A stretch of 64,000 bases of DNA from Cervus elaphus (taxonomy: Eukaryota; Chordata; Mammalia; Artiodactyla; Cervidae): contig NC_057819.1 in the NCBI RefSeq assembly GCF_910594005.1, positions 128,933,669 through 128,997,668 of the forward strand. The letters run 5' to 3'. Positions 51,291 to 62,699 of this stretch are shown piece after piece. How positions within the stretch are numbered: position 1 is the stretch's first letter; the number at the start of each line of letters is the position of its first letter. The notes beneath the pieces were generated by a model. The model was given only the letters and a program-made list of their open reading frames with translations, had not been told where the DNA came from and did not search any database. The translations under genes were made by a program, and so were the position numbers.

Positions 51291-51698
51291 AGTGGGGCAC
51301 AGGTCCCTTCCTGTGTGTGTCTGTCTGTCTGGGGGTGCTGGGGCACAGGTCCCTTCTTTCTTATCCCGCTCCATTTTCTTCATTTCCCCGGAAAGCCAGG
51401 GCTGCAGAGCAAAGAGATTCACAGCATGCCGTGAGCACGGAGGCCCAGGCGGAGGTCCACAGATGGTTCGTCCGGGGCCCAAGGTCAGGGACCGCAGTGG
51501 GGAGAGCGCCCTCCTGCCTTGCCAGCTCCAAAGCCACGTCCATCAGCCTGGACGCCCGGGGAGCGGGGACGAAGGAAGAGACGGCGCCCCTGATTGATGA
51601 CTTCTTCAGACACGTAGGATCTTCCTTTCTCCTTCTGAGCGGCTCCAGAGCTGTCGGCCCTCAGGGCGTCTCTTCTTTGAAATCGAATTCCTCTCTGG
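51291..51698. other. Unique GC-rich stretch
   Basis: Part of the longest open frame of the window (51167-52150), which is explained by microsatellites and GC-rich composition. Moderate CpG content from 51440 to 51600. Confidence 0.4.
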
Positions 51699-51719
51699 GT
51701 CTCTCTGTATCTGTCTCTG

Positions 51720-51768
<49 letters not shown>
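51699..51768. repeat. (CT)n(CA)n compound microsatellite
   Basis: About 40 bp of CT repeat (51699-51738) pass directly into 30 bp of CA repeat (51739-51768). Confidence 0.95.
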
Positions 51769-51770
<2 letters not shown>

Positions 51771-52169
51771 TCCTCGAGGCTGAATCAGACCTCTCTTGTG
51801 GCTTCAGTCTCTCAGGGAGCTACTCTGAATACCCCCAGGGGTTACTGTCCTGCGCAGTGAACACCCTCCTGGTGACGGCCCCAGGGGTCAAGCGGGGCCG
51901 GGCCAGGGAAGGCGAGGGGCCAGGAAATGCCATCCCCGCTCGGGGAGCCCCTGCCATGTCGTCCCAGGAGCCCCCGGAGGGCAGCCCCTCTCCCCACTTC
52001 CTGGGTCACTGGCTTCCCTCTCGAGCAACATGGCCGCCCGGGACGGACCACCTGCCGCATCCGGGGACGCAGACGCGGTGGCTGCTGGTCCTTCGTGGGC
52101 CGGGCAGCTTCTCCCTCCCGAAGCCGGCTTCCTGCTCCGGAGAGGCTTAGGCCAGGACTGAGGCATGTG
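51769..52169. other. Unique GC-rich stretch with moderate CpG
   Basis: CpGs cluster at 51880-52140 ('ccgcccgggacggaccacct', 'cgcatccggggacgcagacg'). It could be a weak CpG island, but no exon or promoter element is evident. Confidence 0.4.
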
Positions 52170-52400
52170 ATCTTACAAGAGGTATTTTTAGCTTTCTCAT
52201 TAACCGAGTGCTTTCAAATTAGCCTTCTATTAACCTCAAAGGAAAATGAAAGTGTTTTTTTTTTTCTTCCTTTCCAGAGTAAGTCTCTCCTGCAGAATAT
52301 CAAGGTTTCCATGATTAACGTTTCATGCGCCTTGAAGCTCTAATGAAGTTGGCTTCTCTAATATCGAACTTGATGGAATAATTGGTCCTCGGTCTCTGCA
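52170..52400. promoter_or_regulatory. Candidate conserved noncoding element
   Basis: Sharp change from GC-rich to AT-rich unique sequence: 'ctttctcattaaccgagtgc', 'aaattagccttctattaacc', 'catgattaacgtttcatgcg', 'ctaatgaagttggcttctct'. Several ATTAA words and retained CpGs. One of the strongest candidates by texture. Confidence 0.42.
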
Positions 52401-53576
52401 ATGGCGAGGGAGATGCTGCCGCGCAGGGCAAATTGGTCTTTTCCTTCTCATCGCAAGCATGCTTTGTTTCTGTCGCCCCTTTCCTACCCCCGGAGACGCC
52501 CCCATCACCACCCTCACTCGGGAAGGGTCCACGTGACCGACCCTCCCTTTCGGTCTCATCTGCGAAGTCGCTGCCTGCTCTGCATTGCTGATCGCAGACT
52601 GACACTTGGACACAGCTGCTGTCTGAAGCGCTGTCTGGTCCCCGAGCCTCGTGGCCCGGGTCACAGAGGAGGCCTCTTGACTTTGGCGGAGTCCCTTCAA
52701 GTGGGCTTTGGCACGCCACTGGCTGGAGAGGGGAATGAATAGCTTTGCGACTTCCCAGCACTGTTAGGCAGCAAGTCTAAAGAAAGAGGCTGATTCATTT
52801 TCCACTCTCCACCTCAGAGGCGGGAGGAATCTGCCCGCCCAGGGTTACTGGTCAGCAGGTGTCTGGCTCAGGGATGGCAAAGATGGGCTGGCAGGAGGGG
52901 GCTGTGCAGCCCACCATCTCGGAGGACGCTTTATGGGAGTGGGTGGACGTCTGCCAACAGAGAGGAGGCAGCTGCCTGGACACTCGCGCTTCCCAGGGCT
53001 CCGAAAGAGATGGTGGGGCTGCTTCTGAAGGACTCAGGTCAAAGTCTGAATTGTTCATCAGTTGCTCCAGCCTGTTGGTGATCCCTTAGGGCTTGACACC
53101 TCTCTGTCTCCCTCATCCCCTGTTTTCCCAGCCCCCTCCTCCCCCTGAGTCCTCACCACTGATTACCATTCCCTCTCCCCACCCCCGAGTCTTCCTTTCT
53201 TTCCTTCTCCCTCCATTCCTGGGCCTACGCTTCCTAAAGCCATCATGGCAAAGAAAGACTCTGGGCTTCTCACCCAAAAGTCTCTTAGGGAGACCAGTTG
53301 CTTCTTGTTGGCATTAAGCTCCATGTGTGAGCATTTGCTCAGCCAAGGGGGCTGGGCCAAGAAGAGCTTGATGAAGAGCTTTCTGTCTTACATGAGGGAT
53401 GCTCCTTGGTCCTAAAGACCTGCATCTCCCAAGGAGGGGGCTCCTCCCTGGGGACCCACTCACCCTCTCTCATCCCAGAGGAGGGTCTGTCCTCCCCAAG
53501 TGGCTCGCCTGCCCTCCTGTAGATGTGACCAAGTTCCTGGGGGCCCTGAGAAAAGGCAACAGGCCCACAATCTAAA
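52401..53576. other. Unique stretch, nothing recognised
   Basis: GC-rich with a pyrimidine-rich tract at 53093-53225. Frames on both strands mirror each other. No exon support. Confidence 0.4.
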
Positions 53577-53588
53577 AGATCAGAGAGA

Positions 53589-53699
53589 AGGAAGTTCTCT
53601 GGTGGTCCAGTGGTTAGGACTTGGCACTTTCACTGGGGTTCAATCTCTGGCTGGGGAACTAAGATCCCAAAAGTTGTGCAGTCCAGTTGAGAAAAAAAA
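53589..53699 (+). mobile_element. CHR-type SINE (short form)
   Basis: 'aaggaagttctctggtggtc' to 'gaactaagatcccaaaagtt' with an A-run ending at 53699. A short AGATCAGAG/AGACCAGAG duplication flanks it (53577-53585 and 53700-53708). Confidence 0.87.
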
Positions 53700-53708
53700 A
53701 GACCAGAG

Positions 53709-54079
53709 GGTCACGTGTTCACAGATGACCCACACACCTCCAGCTCCTGCCCCGCACGTCCAACCACCACTTTGCCATCCCCACCTGAAGGTCCACCTGA
53801 CACTCCGAAGTTGAGATGTCAGAAGGTAAATTCATCACCTCACTGTCAAACTTCTTCCTTCTTATGTCCCACCTGGTTAGTGGTGTCCATCGCCCATCAC
53901 CCACACCAGGAATGCAGGACTCATAGATTCTTCCATATCCCACCAGTCACCAAGTCCTGTCCATACTCACCCAGTGGGCCCTTCTGCCCTCTATCCCTCC
54001 ATCCTGCAGCCACTTGGGGTCTCAGAGCTTTACGATGGTCCTTCAGCTTGAGTTGCTGTTGCAAATCCCCTAAGTCCAT
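53709..54079. other. Unique stretch, nothing recognised
   Basis: C-rich sequence without repeat or exon support. Confidence 0.4.
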
Positions 54080-54540
54080 TTCCCTTTTTGCAGCCAGAGT
54101 GCTTGTCCTAAAAGGTGGTGATGATTAGGCTGCTCCCCTGCTACTACTTTCAGTGGCTCCCAGTTACCTTCACTGAAAGCCCATATTCCTTGATGATTTT
54201 TCCAGGAGTGGGACCAGCCCATTGATTCAGCTTTATCCCCAGCCACTCTCCCCCTACAAACCTCTGTCCAGCCAGACCCAACCAACTGCGCTTCCCTGGA
54301 CATCCTTGGCCATTTCACATCTTTGGGCTTTACATCTGGTGTTTTCTTTGACTGGCATGCTCTTTCCTCCTGGCCATCTAGTGAACTCCTACTCATCCTA
54401 CAAAGCCCCTTCAAGTGAACCCTCTTCTGGGAAGCTATTACAACTGGGAAGTTCTTCACATTGCCTATTAGAATCCCTGCCTATTCCACCTGATTTTCCC
54501 CAGAACTCACTGTTGTCTACACTTAAGTTCTCTGGAAAGG
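54080..54540. repeat. L2 LINE 3' fragment
   Basis: 'tttcagtggctcccagttac', 'ctggcatgctctttcctcct', 'cctactcatcctacaaagcc' and 'ccctcttctgggaagctatt' follow the L2 3'-end order closely. Confidence 0.7.
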
Positions 54541-55244
54541 TGAGCTCGGGAAGAATGTTCTCTAGGTGTTTTCCGTACCGAGGTCAATACTAACATTCTG
54601 TAGTTTCAACAAAGGGTCTATCATTCTCCCAGGTTTTGCAGACATAGCCAAACTGCCTTCATTTTACCCTCCTCTCTGGCCCCCCCCACCCCCCCCGACT
54701 GCTGTCTCTTTATTGCATCTTCTTAGAATGAAGTCGTGTGCAGGGCACTGGTCTTACAGTTTGATTTTAACTCCCTAAACCAGAGCTTTGTGTGGCCCCT
54801 TCCTCCTTTGCTGCTTCCTCTTCTTCCTCTGTCTCTTCCCCCAGTGATGATGACAGTGACATTTTCCTTCTCACCCCCACTGGTCTGCAGACCCTTGTGC
54901 CTGGGAGTATGGACATCATCCTGTTATTTGAGAGCTTCTTTCAAGTCCCACGTAACCATCCAGTTGCATCTCCCAGCCCTTGGTCCCTCTAGCTCCTTAG
55001 CATCTCCACCAGAGATGGGGTGAGGAAGGAAGGGGACAGAACTCAGTTTTACTCCTGTTACAATTTGGGCCAAAGGTAGGGAAGGGAGGACACTGATCCT
55101 ATTGGGCACCAGGAGGTGGGCAGATTTTCACTTCTCACTTGCCCATTTGACCTGGTCCCTCCCCCTCACTCCCCCAACTGGCAGCAACACAGGTAAGGCT
55201 TCTTTTGAAGGAGGCTCAGACACAAAAATTTGGTCTTAAAGTCA
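54541..55244. other. Unique stretch, pyrimidine-rich
   Basis: C-runs at 54680-54697 and a CT-rich tract at 54800-54845. No exon support. Confidence 0.4.
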
Positions 55245-55450
55245 GGTAGGGGGTAATTAGTTACATTTCCAAAGAATTCTTACCTTTCCAAGCCTCTGCA
55301 GCAGGGAGCCCTTAATTAGCCCACTCCCCTGGACTGTCGACAGCAGAGCTGGCCAGCTGGGCCCAGCCCCACTCCTGTGCGTGCCTGGCCCCCAGCCAGC
55401 TTATTTCCTTCCTTTGCCATCTTTGTATCTTTTTTTATTTTAATTAAGTT
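55245..55450. promoter_or_regulatory. Candidate conserved noncoding element
   Basis: TAATTA at 55254-55259, TTAATTA at 55312-55318 and TAATTA at 55441-55446 within 200 bp of unique sequence, separated by a GC-rich middle. Homeodomain-type clustering. Confidence 0.38.
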
Positions 55451-55474
55451 CTTTATTATCACGCTTTCTCTCTG

Positions 55475-55580
55475 AGGTAGGGGAGGAGACTGCCTTGATT
55501 TTCCTCACTTCACAGATGTAGAAAACCAGGGTTACAACTACACAGCCAGAGCACAGAGGAAACCAGACCCAAGGGGAAGC
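55475..55580 (-). repeat. MIR SINE fragment
   Basis: 'ttcctcacttcacagatgta', 'gaaaaccagggttacaac', 'tacacagccagagcacagag' follow the reverse MIR order. Bases 55581-56084 are unique and unassigned. Confidence 0.6.
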
Positions 55581-56084
55581 CAGAACTCCTGGTTCTGTCC
55601 AACAGGCCCAACCCCTTTCTTCCCTAACCAGAGAATCTGTTATATTTGGGGAGCTGATGAAACCAGCTAAAAGCCCCATTTTCTGGTTTTCCGAGCAGCT
55701 AGGCACGACCACGGGACCAAATTCTGTTCATGGGATGTAAGTGGTTATGTTCAGTGGGATGTCTGGGCAGGAGGCTCAAGGGAAGCTGGCTCAGCTGAAA
55801 GGCATGCTACCCTTTGATGTCTTTTCCACTCTTCCCTGACTGGAAGGTGATGGCTGGAGCTCCAGCAGCCATGATGAGCCAAGTCAGAGCCTTGAAATGG
55901 AAGCTGTGTGCTAGGCTGGCAGAAGCAGAAAGACAGAGGGCATATAAGTTCAGATAACCACTGAGTTGCCTGATCCTAGCTAACAGGTTAAGTTTAGTGG
56001 CTTTCATCTTTAGGACTATACCACACCCACAGCCTGGAGAGAAACAGATGGGATAGAGTTGTCTGTATTTGTATCCAAGTTATG

Positions 56085-56467
56085 TTGCTGTTCGCTCGCT
56101 AAGTTGTGTCCGACACTTTTCGACCCCATGGACTGCAGCACACCAGGCTTCCCTGTCCTTCACTATCTCTGGGAGTTTGCTCAAACTTATGTCCATTGAA
56201 TCGGTGATGCCATCAAAAACCATCTCATCTTCTGTTGCCCCCTCCTCCTCCTGCCCTCAATCCTGCTTTTCCAGCATCAGAGTCTTCTCCAATGAGTCAG
56301 CTCTTCAACAGGTGGCCAAAGTATTGGAGCTTCAGCATCAGTCCTTCCAATGAATATTCAGGGTTGATTTCCTTTAGGATGGACTGGTTTGATCTGCTTG
56401 CTGTCCGAGGGACTTTCAAGCCTCATCCAGCACCACAATTCGAAAGCATCAATTCTTCAGCACTCAG
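56085..56467 (-). mobile_element. BovB LINE, 5'-truncated, minus strand
   Basis: Plus strand: 'tgctgttcgctcgctaagtt' to 'catcaattcttcagcactca'. 383 bp of reverse BovB 3' end with a small CCT expansion near 56245. A short (A/G)GTTAT word flanks both sides. Confidence 0.92.
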
Positions 56468-58008
56468 GTTATAACTTTCCTCAAATTCTGTGTCTTTCAC
56501 CCTCAACCTCACCTTCTCCTTGTGGGTCCAAGAATGTGAGCATCCCTTAAAAAGGGAAGTCCAAGTCTCTTTTGCATGAGCTACCAGCCACCACACTGGG
56601 AAGTGCATCAGTGCCGCAAGGAGATGAAGACGAGTGGCCTTTTGTGATTGGCTGTCCTCTGAGGCCACGCCCACTCAGCCAAGCTCCACCCTCCACGCGC
56701 CCTTGGCTCCCACCACTTTTCCAGGTACCCACCTTCATTTAGATGGGTCCCCAGAGATGGGTCACTTGGCTCTTACAGGGTCTGCTGACTCTTGGAATCA
56801 TCTCAGGCTGTATCATGCGTCTTCACCTGTGCAGATTTTGCTTCTTATTCTGGTTCTCTTGCCCGCACGACTCTGGGTACATCTCTTTTCATTCCCGAAC
56901 TTCTCTATTTGCTCACCATCAGAGAAATGAGTTGGATTGATCTCCAAGACCCCTCCCAGTTTCCAATCACCGAGATGGAATGAGGTCAGACAGGGAAAGC
57001 CGCCGACCCTAATAGTTTTCAGCTGAGACTCTGACCCGCCAAGCACAGGGCTCCCATATCAGTTCTGGCAGCTGCAGAGAGGCAGGTAGGCGGTAAGCTC
57101 TCCTTCTCTTTAAAGAGTCTTTCCTTGATTCACTGCCAGGTGACCCCTGTCTTGGGAGCCCGAGTAGAGAGGAGGGGGCGGTGGGCCAGCTGGCTCCACT
57201 CCCTACCTCCTGTTATGGAAGGCAGCAGGGCAGGAGAGCCACGGAACAGTTGGTTTCAACCCTGAAGATGTCTTCCTGAACTTTTTCGCTGGCAAATGGT
57301 GTTAACAGTCCCCGGAGGGGCCCGGAAACAGGGTTTTGAAGGCTCAGCTTCCATTAGAAAAAGCCGCATGAGCGGAGATGGTCGCCGTGGCTGGGGCTCT
57401 GAATAGCCCTTGGTGGGACTGCCAGCTTCCTGATTTCCTGGCCTTCCTGGATGGACTGCTCAACCGGCTTCTGCATCGATATTTGTGGGCTTGCCTTGCC
57501 CTCTGGGACCTACTGATGTTGCTTGTGGTTTTTGATCTATTTGTTCTTTTCAAGTGATTCCGGCGTTCCTGCTCTTCTCTTGCCACCTCTTCGCTCCAGC
57601 CTGCGGTTAGTCCTGCCTCTCAGGGGTGTGGGGATTAGACCCCTCCCACTCCCAGAGCCGAGAAACGCAGGCGGGGACACCGTCCTCGTGTCTCCATCAC
57701 AGAACATTAACGCAAGCAGTGGAACAGTCCCTGGGTTGCCGAGTTGCTGTCCAGTGGCCTGTTTTGTAGAAAATGTCTGATCTTAGTTCAAAGATCCAGA
57801 GGAGTATGTGGTCCAGGGCCCCAGTTCCAGCCCCACCCCCAGGTCACAACCTTGCCCTATCTTCAGAGAATACCTCTTGCTGCTCCTTTCCTGTTGGTGG
57901 ATATTTTCCCTCTTGAAAATTTCTAGAGGAAACTCAGGTGTGCCCCCTTGGAAATGCTTTCTGTCATGTCTCAGAGCTCCTCAAAATGGAGGAGTTTTTT
58001 AAAAAATA
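56468..58008. other. Long unique stretch
   Basis: About 1.5 kb without repeat identity. 57270-57420 ('tgttaacagtccccggaggg', 'gaagccgcatgagcgg'-like) has retained CpGs and may be constrained. No exon is supported. Confidence 0.4.
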
Positions 58009-58021
58009 AAAAATCATGCGG

Positions 58022-58214
58022 GGATTCCTCTGGCAGTCCGGTGGTTAAGAATCGACCTTCCGCTGCAGAGGACGCAGGTTCCGTCCCTGGTCAGGGAACT
58101 GAGATCTCACATGCTGCAGGGCAACTAAGCCTGAGCGCGGCAACTAGAGAAAGCCTGTGTGCTGCAACCAAGGGCCGGTGCAGCCAAAGATAAAATAAAT
58201 AAATGTAAAACAAT
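58022..58214 (+). mobile_element. CHR-type SINE (long form, deleted)
   Basis: 'gattcctctggcagtccggt' to 'gggccggtgcagccaaagat' plus an AATAAA-rich tail. A perfect 13-bp duplication, AAAAATCATGCGG, flanks it (58009-58021 and 58215-58227). Confidence 0.94.
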
Positions 58215-58235
58215 AAAAATCATGCGGCAGTAGGA

Positions 58236-58380
58236 ACCCCAGAGGTAATCTGGTGCGACTCCCACCTTTTACAAATGTGAAAGGCTCAGAGAAGGGGTGA
58301 GCTGGGCCCAGACTTGCACAGCCTGCTCCCGGAGCTGGAATTAGAACACGTGTTTTCCCAGCTCCTGGACCACCGCACCC
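58236..58380 (-). repeat. MIR SINE
   Basis: 'cccaccttttacaaatgtga', 'aaggctcagagaaggggtga' and 'gagctggaattagaacacgt' give the reverse MIR order. Confidence 0.65.
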
Positions 58381-58504
58381 TGTTTGTCTCATGATGGGCT
58401 CCAGGCAGCTCAAGGCCAGGCTGGAGGGAGCAGGAGGGGCGGGCAGCCCTACTGCTCCTCCTCGAAACTTCCGGGACTCTAATCAGATTGTGCTGCTCAT
58501 TCTG

Positions 58505-58856
58505 AGCTGCTCAGTCGTGTCTGACTCTTTGCAACCCCATGGACCATAGCCCTGGAGAAGGCAATGGCAACCCACTCCAGTACTCTTGCCTGGAGAATCC
58601 CAGAGACGGGGGAACCTGGTGGGCTGCCATCTATGGGGTCTCACAGAGTCGGACAAAACTGAAGTGACTTAGCAGCAGCAGCAGCAGGACCGTAGCCCGC
58701 CAGGCTCCTCTGTCCACGGGATTTTTCCAGCAATGATACTGGAGGGGGTTGCCATGCCCTCCTCCAGGGGATCGTCCAGATCCAGGGATAAAACCCACGT
58801 CACCTGCATCTCCTGCATTGCAGATGGATTCTTTACCACTGAGTCACTAGGGAATC
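58505..58856 (-). mobile_element. Bov-tA SINE interrupted by a younger BOV-A
   Basis: Reverse Bov-tA pieces at 58505-58552 and 58687-58856 ('agctgctcagtcgtgtctga' ... 'gagtcactagggaatc') belong to one copy split by the insertion at 58553-58686. Confidence 0.93.
58553..58686 (+). mobile_element. BOV-A2-family SINE with (AGC)n tail, nested
   Basis: A BovA monomer, 'tggagaaggcaatggcaacc' to 'aaactgaagtgacttagc', ends in five AGC units. A 12-bp duplication with one mismatch, GGACCATAGCCC/GGACCGTAGCCC, flanks it (58541-58552 and 58687-58698). It is younger than its host SINE. Confidence 0.94.
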
Positions 58857-61009
58857 GTTTCAAACCAGTAGTTCTGCCATGGCTATAAGTATCCTCTGAG
58901 CTTCCATCTAGGAAATTTCTATCTATGCTTGACCTTTAAGGATTCATCCAGCTAAGGAATTCTTCCACGGGGATCTCAGGCTCAGCTTCGGTACTTGCGA
59001 ACTAAGGACCCGGGCTTTGTGAATGCATCATGTGCTCCGTGGCCGTGCGGAGCAGTGTGAGAGCTGGAGCGTTTCTGGGTGAAACCACCACGTGTTTGGA
59101 CGGGATCACTGCAGAGTCTAGAGAAGGAGCGGCAGCGGCGACTTTGGGCTGGGAATTGGGGGTGGGGCCAGGACCATCCGCCGGCAGAGGCTGGTCTTCT
59201 AGGCTGCTCCCGAGGGTCCTCACCCCTCAGTCCTGGGGCACAAAGACTCAATCAGAAGCAGAAGAGTGGGTTTTACACAAGACTATGCCTGGTTTTGAGA
59301 ATGGAGAGTGCTATTTCTGCACCAAATAGAACAATTCATGAGGCAAGGGGAAATTGGGAAGATGGGAGATGGAGGGTCCTTCTGTGCCATCATCCACATG
59401 GGCATCTAATACTGTCGCTTAGGGCCTTGATCGCCACCTTGGACATGGGTGCTGGGCGTGATGCTCACAATTTTCCAAAGACACATGCAAAGACTCAGGA
59501 GATTCCCCAATCACAAAAACACCACCCTGTAGCATATCACTCAGGTTCACCGTCAGATCCAGCTTTATGCTCAGCTGAAAGAGAGAGGAGAGTAATTAGT
59601 CTTTCTTGAGTCCTTTCAACACAGTGACAAAAAAAAAAAAAGAAAAATAATTCTTGAAAATAAATCTCTAGGACTGAAGAGGCAACAGAACAAGCTCCAT
59701 TGTTTGTCCCTCTTCAACGCACTACAACTAATAATAACAGCAAAGAATACAACTGACTTAGAAATTCTTTGCGCTCTTTCATACCACTGCAAAATAAGCC
59801 TGGGAAAATGATGGGGTTGTTGTGGGCACCCACGTGTGCAGGAGTGCTCCTGCATACCTATTGTGTACGCTCGAGAGCCCTGCGGCATTTTTGGCAGTAG
59901 CAGAGACAATACGTAAGCCCACTTGAAATCAGCTCGATGGAAATTGCAGGAGTGGAGGGTGATAACTCACTGCTTGGGCGTCCAGACCAGACCTGTTGTC
60001 TTTTCAAAGCAGAAATGTGATCCAGAGCAGAGCCACCACTTGAAATTTCTTCTCCATTTGCAAGTCCCTAGGCTCAGGTTGGAGTAGACACCTGTCAGTA
60101 ACTCATCCGTGAATCTGGAGTTCAAGAGCTACCTGTCTGGGAGCCTGAGCCTGCTGAGGCTGGAGATGGGGAGTTAGGCTATGGAAATAGTTGTTTCTCA
60201 GAGTTGTGTGATAGACTTAGGGATGGGCGGTAGCAGAGGTGGGGCAAGATCGATGACAAGAGAAGGGGTCCAAGAGAGTGTTCGAGAGAGAAGAAACTCA
60301 GAGATACAGAAAGATCAGAGAGGTAGGGATGGGAACAGCAAAACAGAATGCTTAAAAAACCAAAGAAGATTATGAATCTGGATGCGTTTAAGGGTGGCTG
60401 CAGGGCATTGGGGAATGAAGAGCAGAGTGGGACATGGGTGGAGGGAGGTCAGCTTGCCAAGGTGTGAGACCAGGGGGCTAGTCCCTGAAGGTTTTATCTC
60501 TAGGCTGAGCGGAGACTGCTGGAGAGAGAGCAGACACTGGAATGGGAAGGACGGGGACCTCTCCTCTGGAACCATGGGGCAAGCTTTCCATTCGGAGATG
60601 ATAATGAGGCATGTGTGCTGTGATGGTGGGGATGGTGGTAGGTGTTGGAGATAGAAAGCTCAGTAGGCATCCATAGGACACACACAGTAGGCACTCAATA
60701 AGTGCCCATGGAAATTTATGAAACACAGCAGTAGACACAATAGTGCCAGCTTTGCACTACCAGCTGTAGCTTAATGGCAGCTATTCCAGAGCGTTACAAC
60801 CGCGATGAGATCAACCAGGGCTGCCAGATGCTTGGAAGAGTCAGTGCTCTCAGGTTTGGGGCTCAGGCGGGGAGGGGGACATGCACCCCAACCAGAGATG
60901 ACCTCAGTGGCCAAGGCTCTGAGCCGCAGGAAAGGAAGTAGGGAAGGAGGAAGCAGCCTTAAGCTTAGAAGGCATCCTTTAAGGCTGCAAAAAGGGGTGG
61001 ACTAACTCC
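58857..61009. other. Long unique stretch
   Basis: About 2.1 kb with little recognisable content: an A-run at 59629-59641 and an L2/MIR-like tail at 60680-60740 ('cacagtaggcactcaataag'). CpG-bearing sequence lies at 59030-59240. No exon is supported. Confidence 0.4.
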
Positions 61010-61140
61010 CCCAGAAAATACTTCTCCCCACAAATGCAAAATAAAGGCTAATTCTGATAAATAATGACCTCATGCTCCCTGGCAGATGGGTCACTCCTTG
61101 CCCTGCTGTGTAATGGTCTTGGACCAACAAAGTGGCCCAG
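61010..61140. promoter_or_regulatory. Weak candidate conserved noncoding element
   Basis: AT-shifted unique patch ('atgcaaaataaaggctaatt', 'ctgataaataatgacctcat'). Confidence 0.25.
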
Positions 61141-61207
61141 AGGATTCTTGTGCAACCTTCACATGCCTCGCAGGGGGAGCTAACATTTACTGATCTCTTA
61201 ATATGCT

Positions 61208-61298
61208 CCCGTCATTACTATAGGCTGACTGTGTCCCTCCAGACTTGCTATGTTGAAGCTCTAAGCCCAAAATGATGGCATTTGGAGATATTTACATT
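61208..61298 (+). repeat. MaLR/MLT-type LTR 5' fragment
   Basis: 'ctataggctgactgtgtccc', 'atgttgaagctctaagccc' and 'gatggcatttggagatattt' match the start of MST/MLT-like LTRs. It is interrupted by the next SINE. Confidence 0.6.
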
Positions 61299-61301
61299 TA
61301 G

Positions 61302-61509
61302 ATGGGCTTCCCTGGTACAGTGGTAAAGAATCCTTCTGCCAATGCAGAAGACAAGGGTTCAATCCTTGAGTTGGGATGATCCCCTGAAGAAGGAAGTGGC
61401 AATCCACTCCAGCATTCTTGCCTGGAGAATCACATGGGCAGAGGAGCCTGGACGGCTACAGTCCATGGGGTCACAAAGAGTCAGACACAACTGAAGCGAC
61501 TTAGCGTGC
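61302..61509 (+). mobile_element. Bov-tA SINE
   Basis: 'gatgggcttccctggtacag' head (slightly deleted) to 'gagtcagacacaactgaagc'. Inserted in the LTR fragment. Confidence 0.92.
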
Positions 61510-61529
61510 ACTCATGAGTGGACAAGAGC

Positions 61530-61625
61530 CACTTTACCAGTGAGGCAACTCGGGCACAGAGAGGCTGCAGGTTAATGCGTAGAACCAGGAACTAGATGTA
61601 GGCAGATTGGTCCCATTCTCCTAGC
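61530..61625 (-). repeat. MIR SINE fragment
   Basis: 'actttaccagtgaggcaact', 'cgggcacagagaggctgcag', 'gaaccaggaactagatgtag' follow the reverse MIR order. Bases 61626-61812 are unassigned. Confidence 0.55.
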
Positions 61626-61812
61626 TCCTTCCCCATCACACCCTCTTTAAATTGGTGCAGGTATACAGGGGCTCCCTTCTATAGATGGAAAGGCTGGTGG
61701 GACCTTCAGTCTGTGATGCTACGATAGCCTCCGTGTCTGGTTCTGGAATGTGTCAGGCAGGTGTGTGGGCTAGGGATACACTTCCATTGAGGTTTGGATC
61801 CCAGCTCTGGTT

Positions 61813-62132
61813 CTTTATTTTTATTTGTTTTTTTGGCCGTGCTGGGTCCTCGTTGCAGTGAGGGCTTTCTCTCGTTGAAGCCAGCTGGGGCGACTCTCTA
61901 GTTGCGGTGCTCAGGCTTCTCACCGCAGTGGCTCCTCTTGTTGCAGAGCATGGGCTCTAGGGCACCAGGCTCAGTAGTTTCAGCTCGCAGGCTCTGCAGC
62001 GCAGGCTCAGTAGTTGTGGGGCCTGGGCTTATTTGCCCTGCAGCATGTGGAACTTCCTTGGATCAGGGATTGGACCCATGTGCCCTGCATTGGCAGGCAA
62101 ATTGTTAACTTCTAGAACCACCGGGAAAGTCC
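61813..62132 (-). mobile_element. CHR-type SINE (long form)
   Basis: Reverse complement from 'tttggccgtgctgggtcctc' through 'gcaggctctgcagcgcaggc' and 'tcagtagttgtggggcctgg' to 'gaaccaccgggaaagtcc'. Confidence 0.92.
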
Positions 62133-62699
62133 TTGTTCTGCTTCTTAAGACCCGTGCAAGCTTGGTGTCTTCATCTGGATAATCTGTGTGGTACGGATTA
62201 GAGAAGATGTATATGTACTATAGTTTGGATGTAGTGTTAACATGTAGTGGGTCTTCTATGAAAAGCCCCCACTCAGTCAATCCTGGTTCCTGTCCTCAGC
62301 AAGGTCACCTAATCAATTCTTGTAGCCTTGTCCTCTGCTGTCTCCCTAGATCCAGCACTCAAATAGACTTTCAATGAATGAATGAATCAGGGTGATAACT
62401 TTCTGTGGATGCACACAGCCTGATATGCCTGAGTGGGCAGCTAGGTAGTCCATCATGATTCAGGCCTGCCTCTTGGCACTTACCGGCAAACAGTGGAGTT
62501 TTAGTTCTAAACAGTGAACAGCAGTCTCTTTCATGGGGGAAGAAGACTCATCATTAGAGAGAAATCCCCCCAGGAGTCTTGTGGCAAGAACACTTTGTAG
62601 AGACAGCCCCACACAGATAGCAACTTGACTCTCGTGAAGACAGACGGAGGGCTCTCCGGCAGCCTGTGCACTGTTCCTTCCTGTGATGACATTGTTCTT
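62133..62699. other. Unique stretch; short (GAAT)n near 62375
   Basis: 'actttcaatgaatgaatgaa' resembles an L2/MIR tail. The rest is unassigned. Confidence 0.4.

Noticed and set aside
51167..52150. Longest open frame in the window (327 codons, plus strand)
   Set aside because: It runs through a TG repeat and a CT/CA repeat, and the remainder is GC-rich sequence with no domain, no splice context and mirror frames on the other strand.
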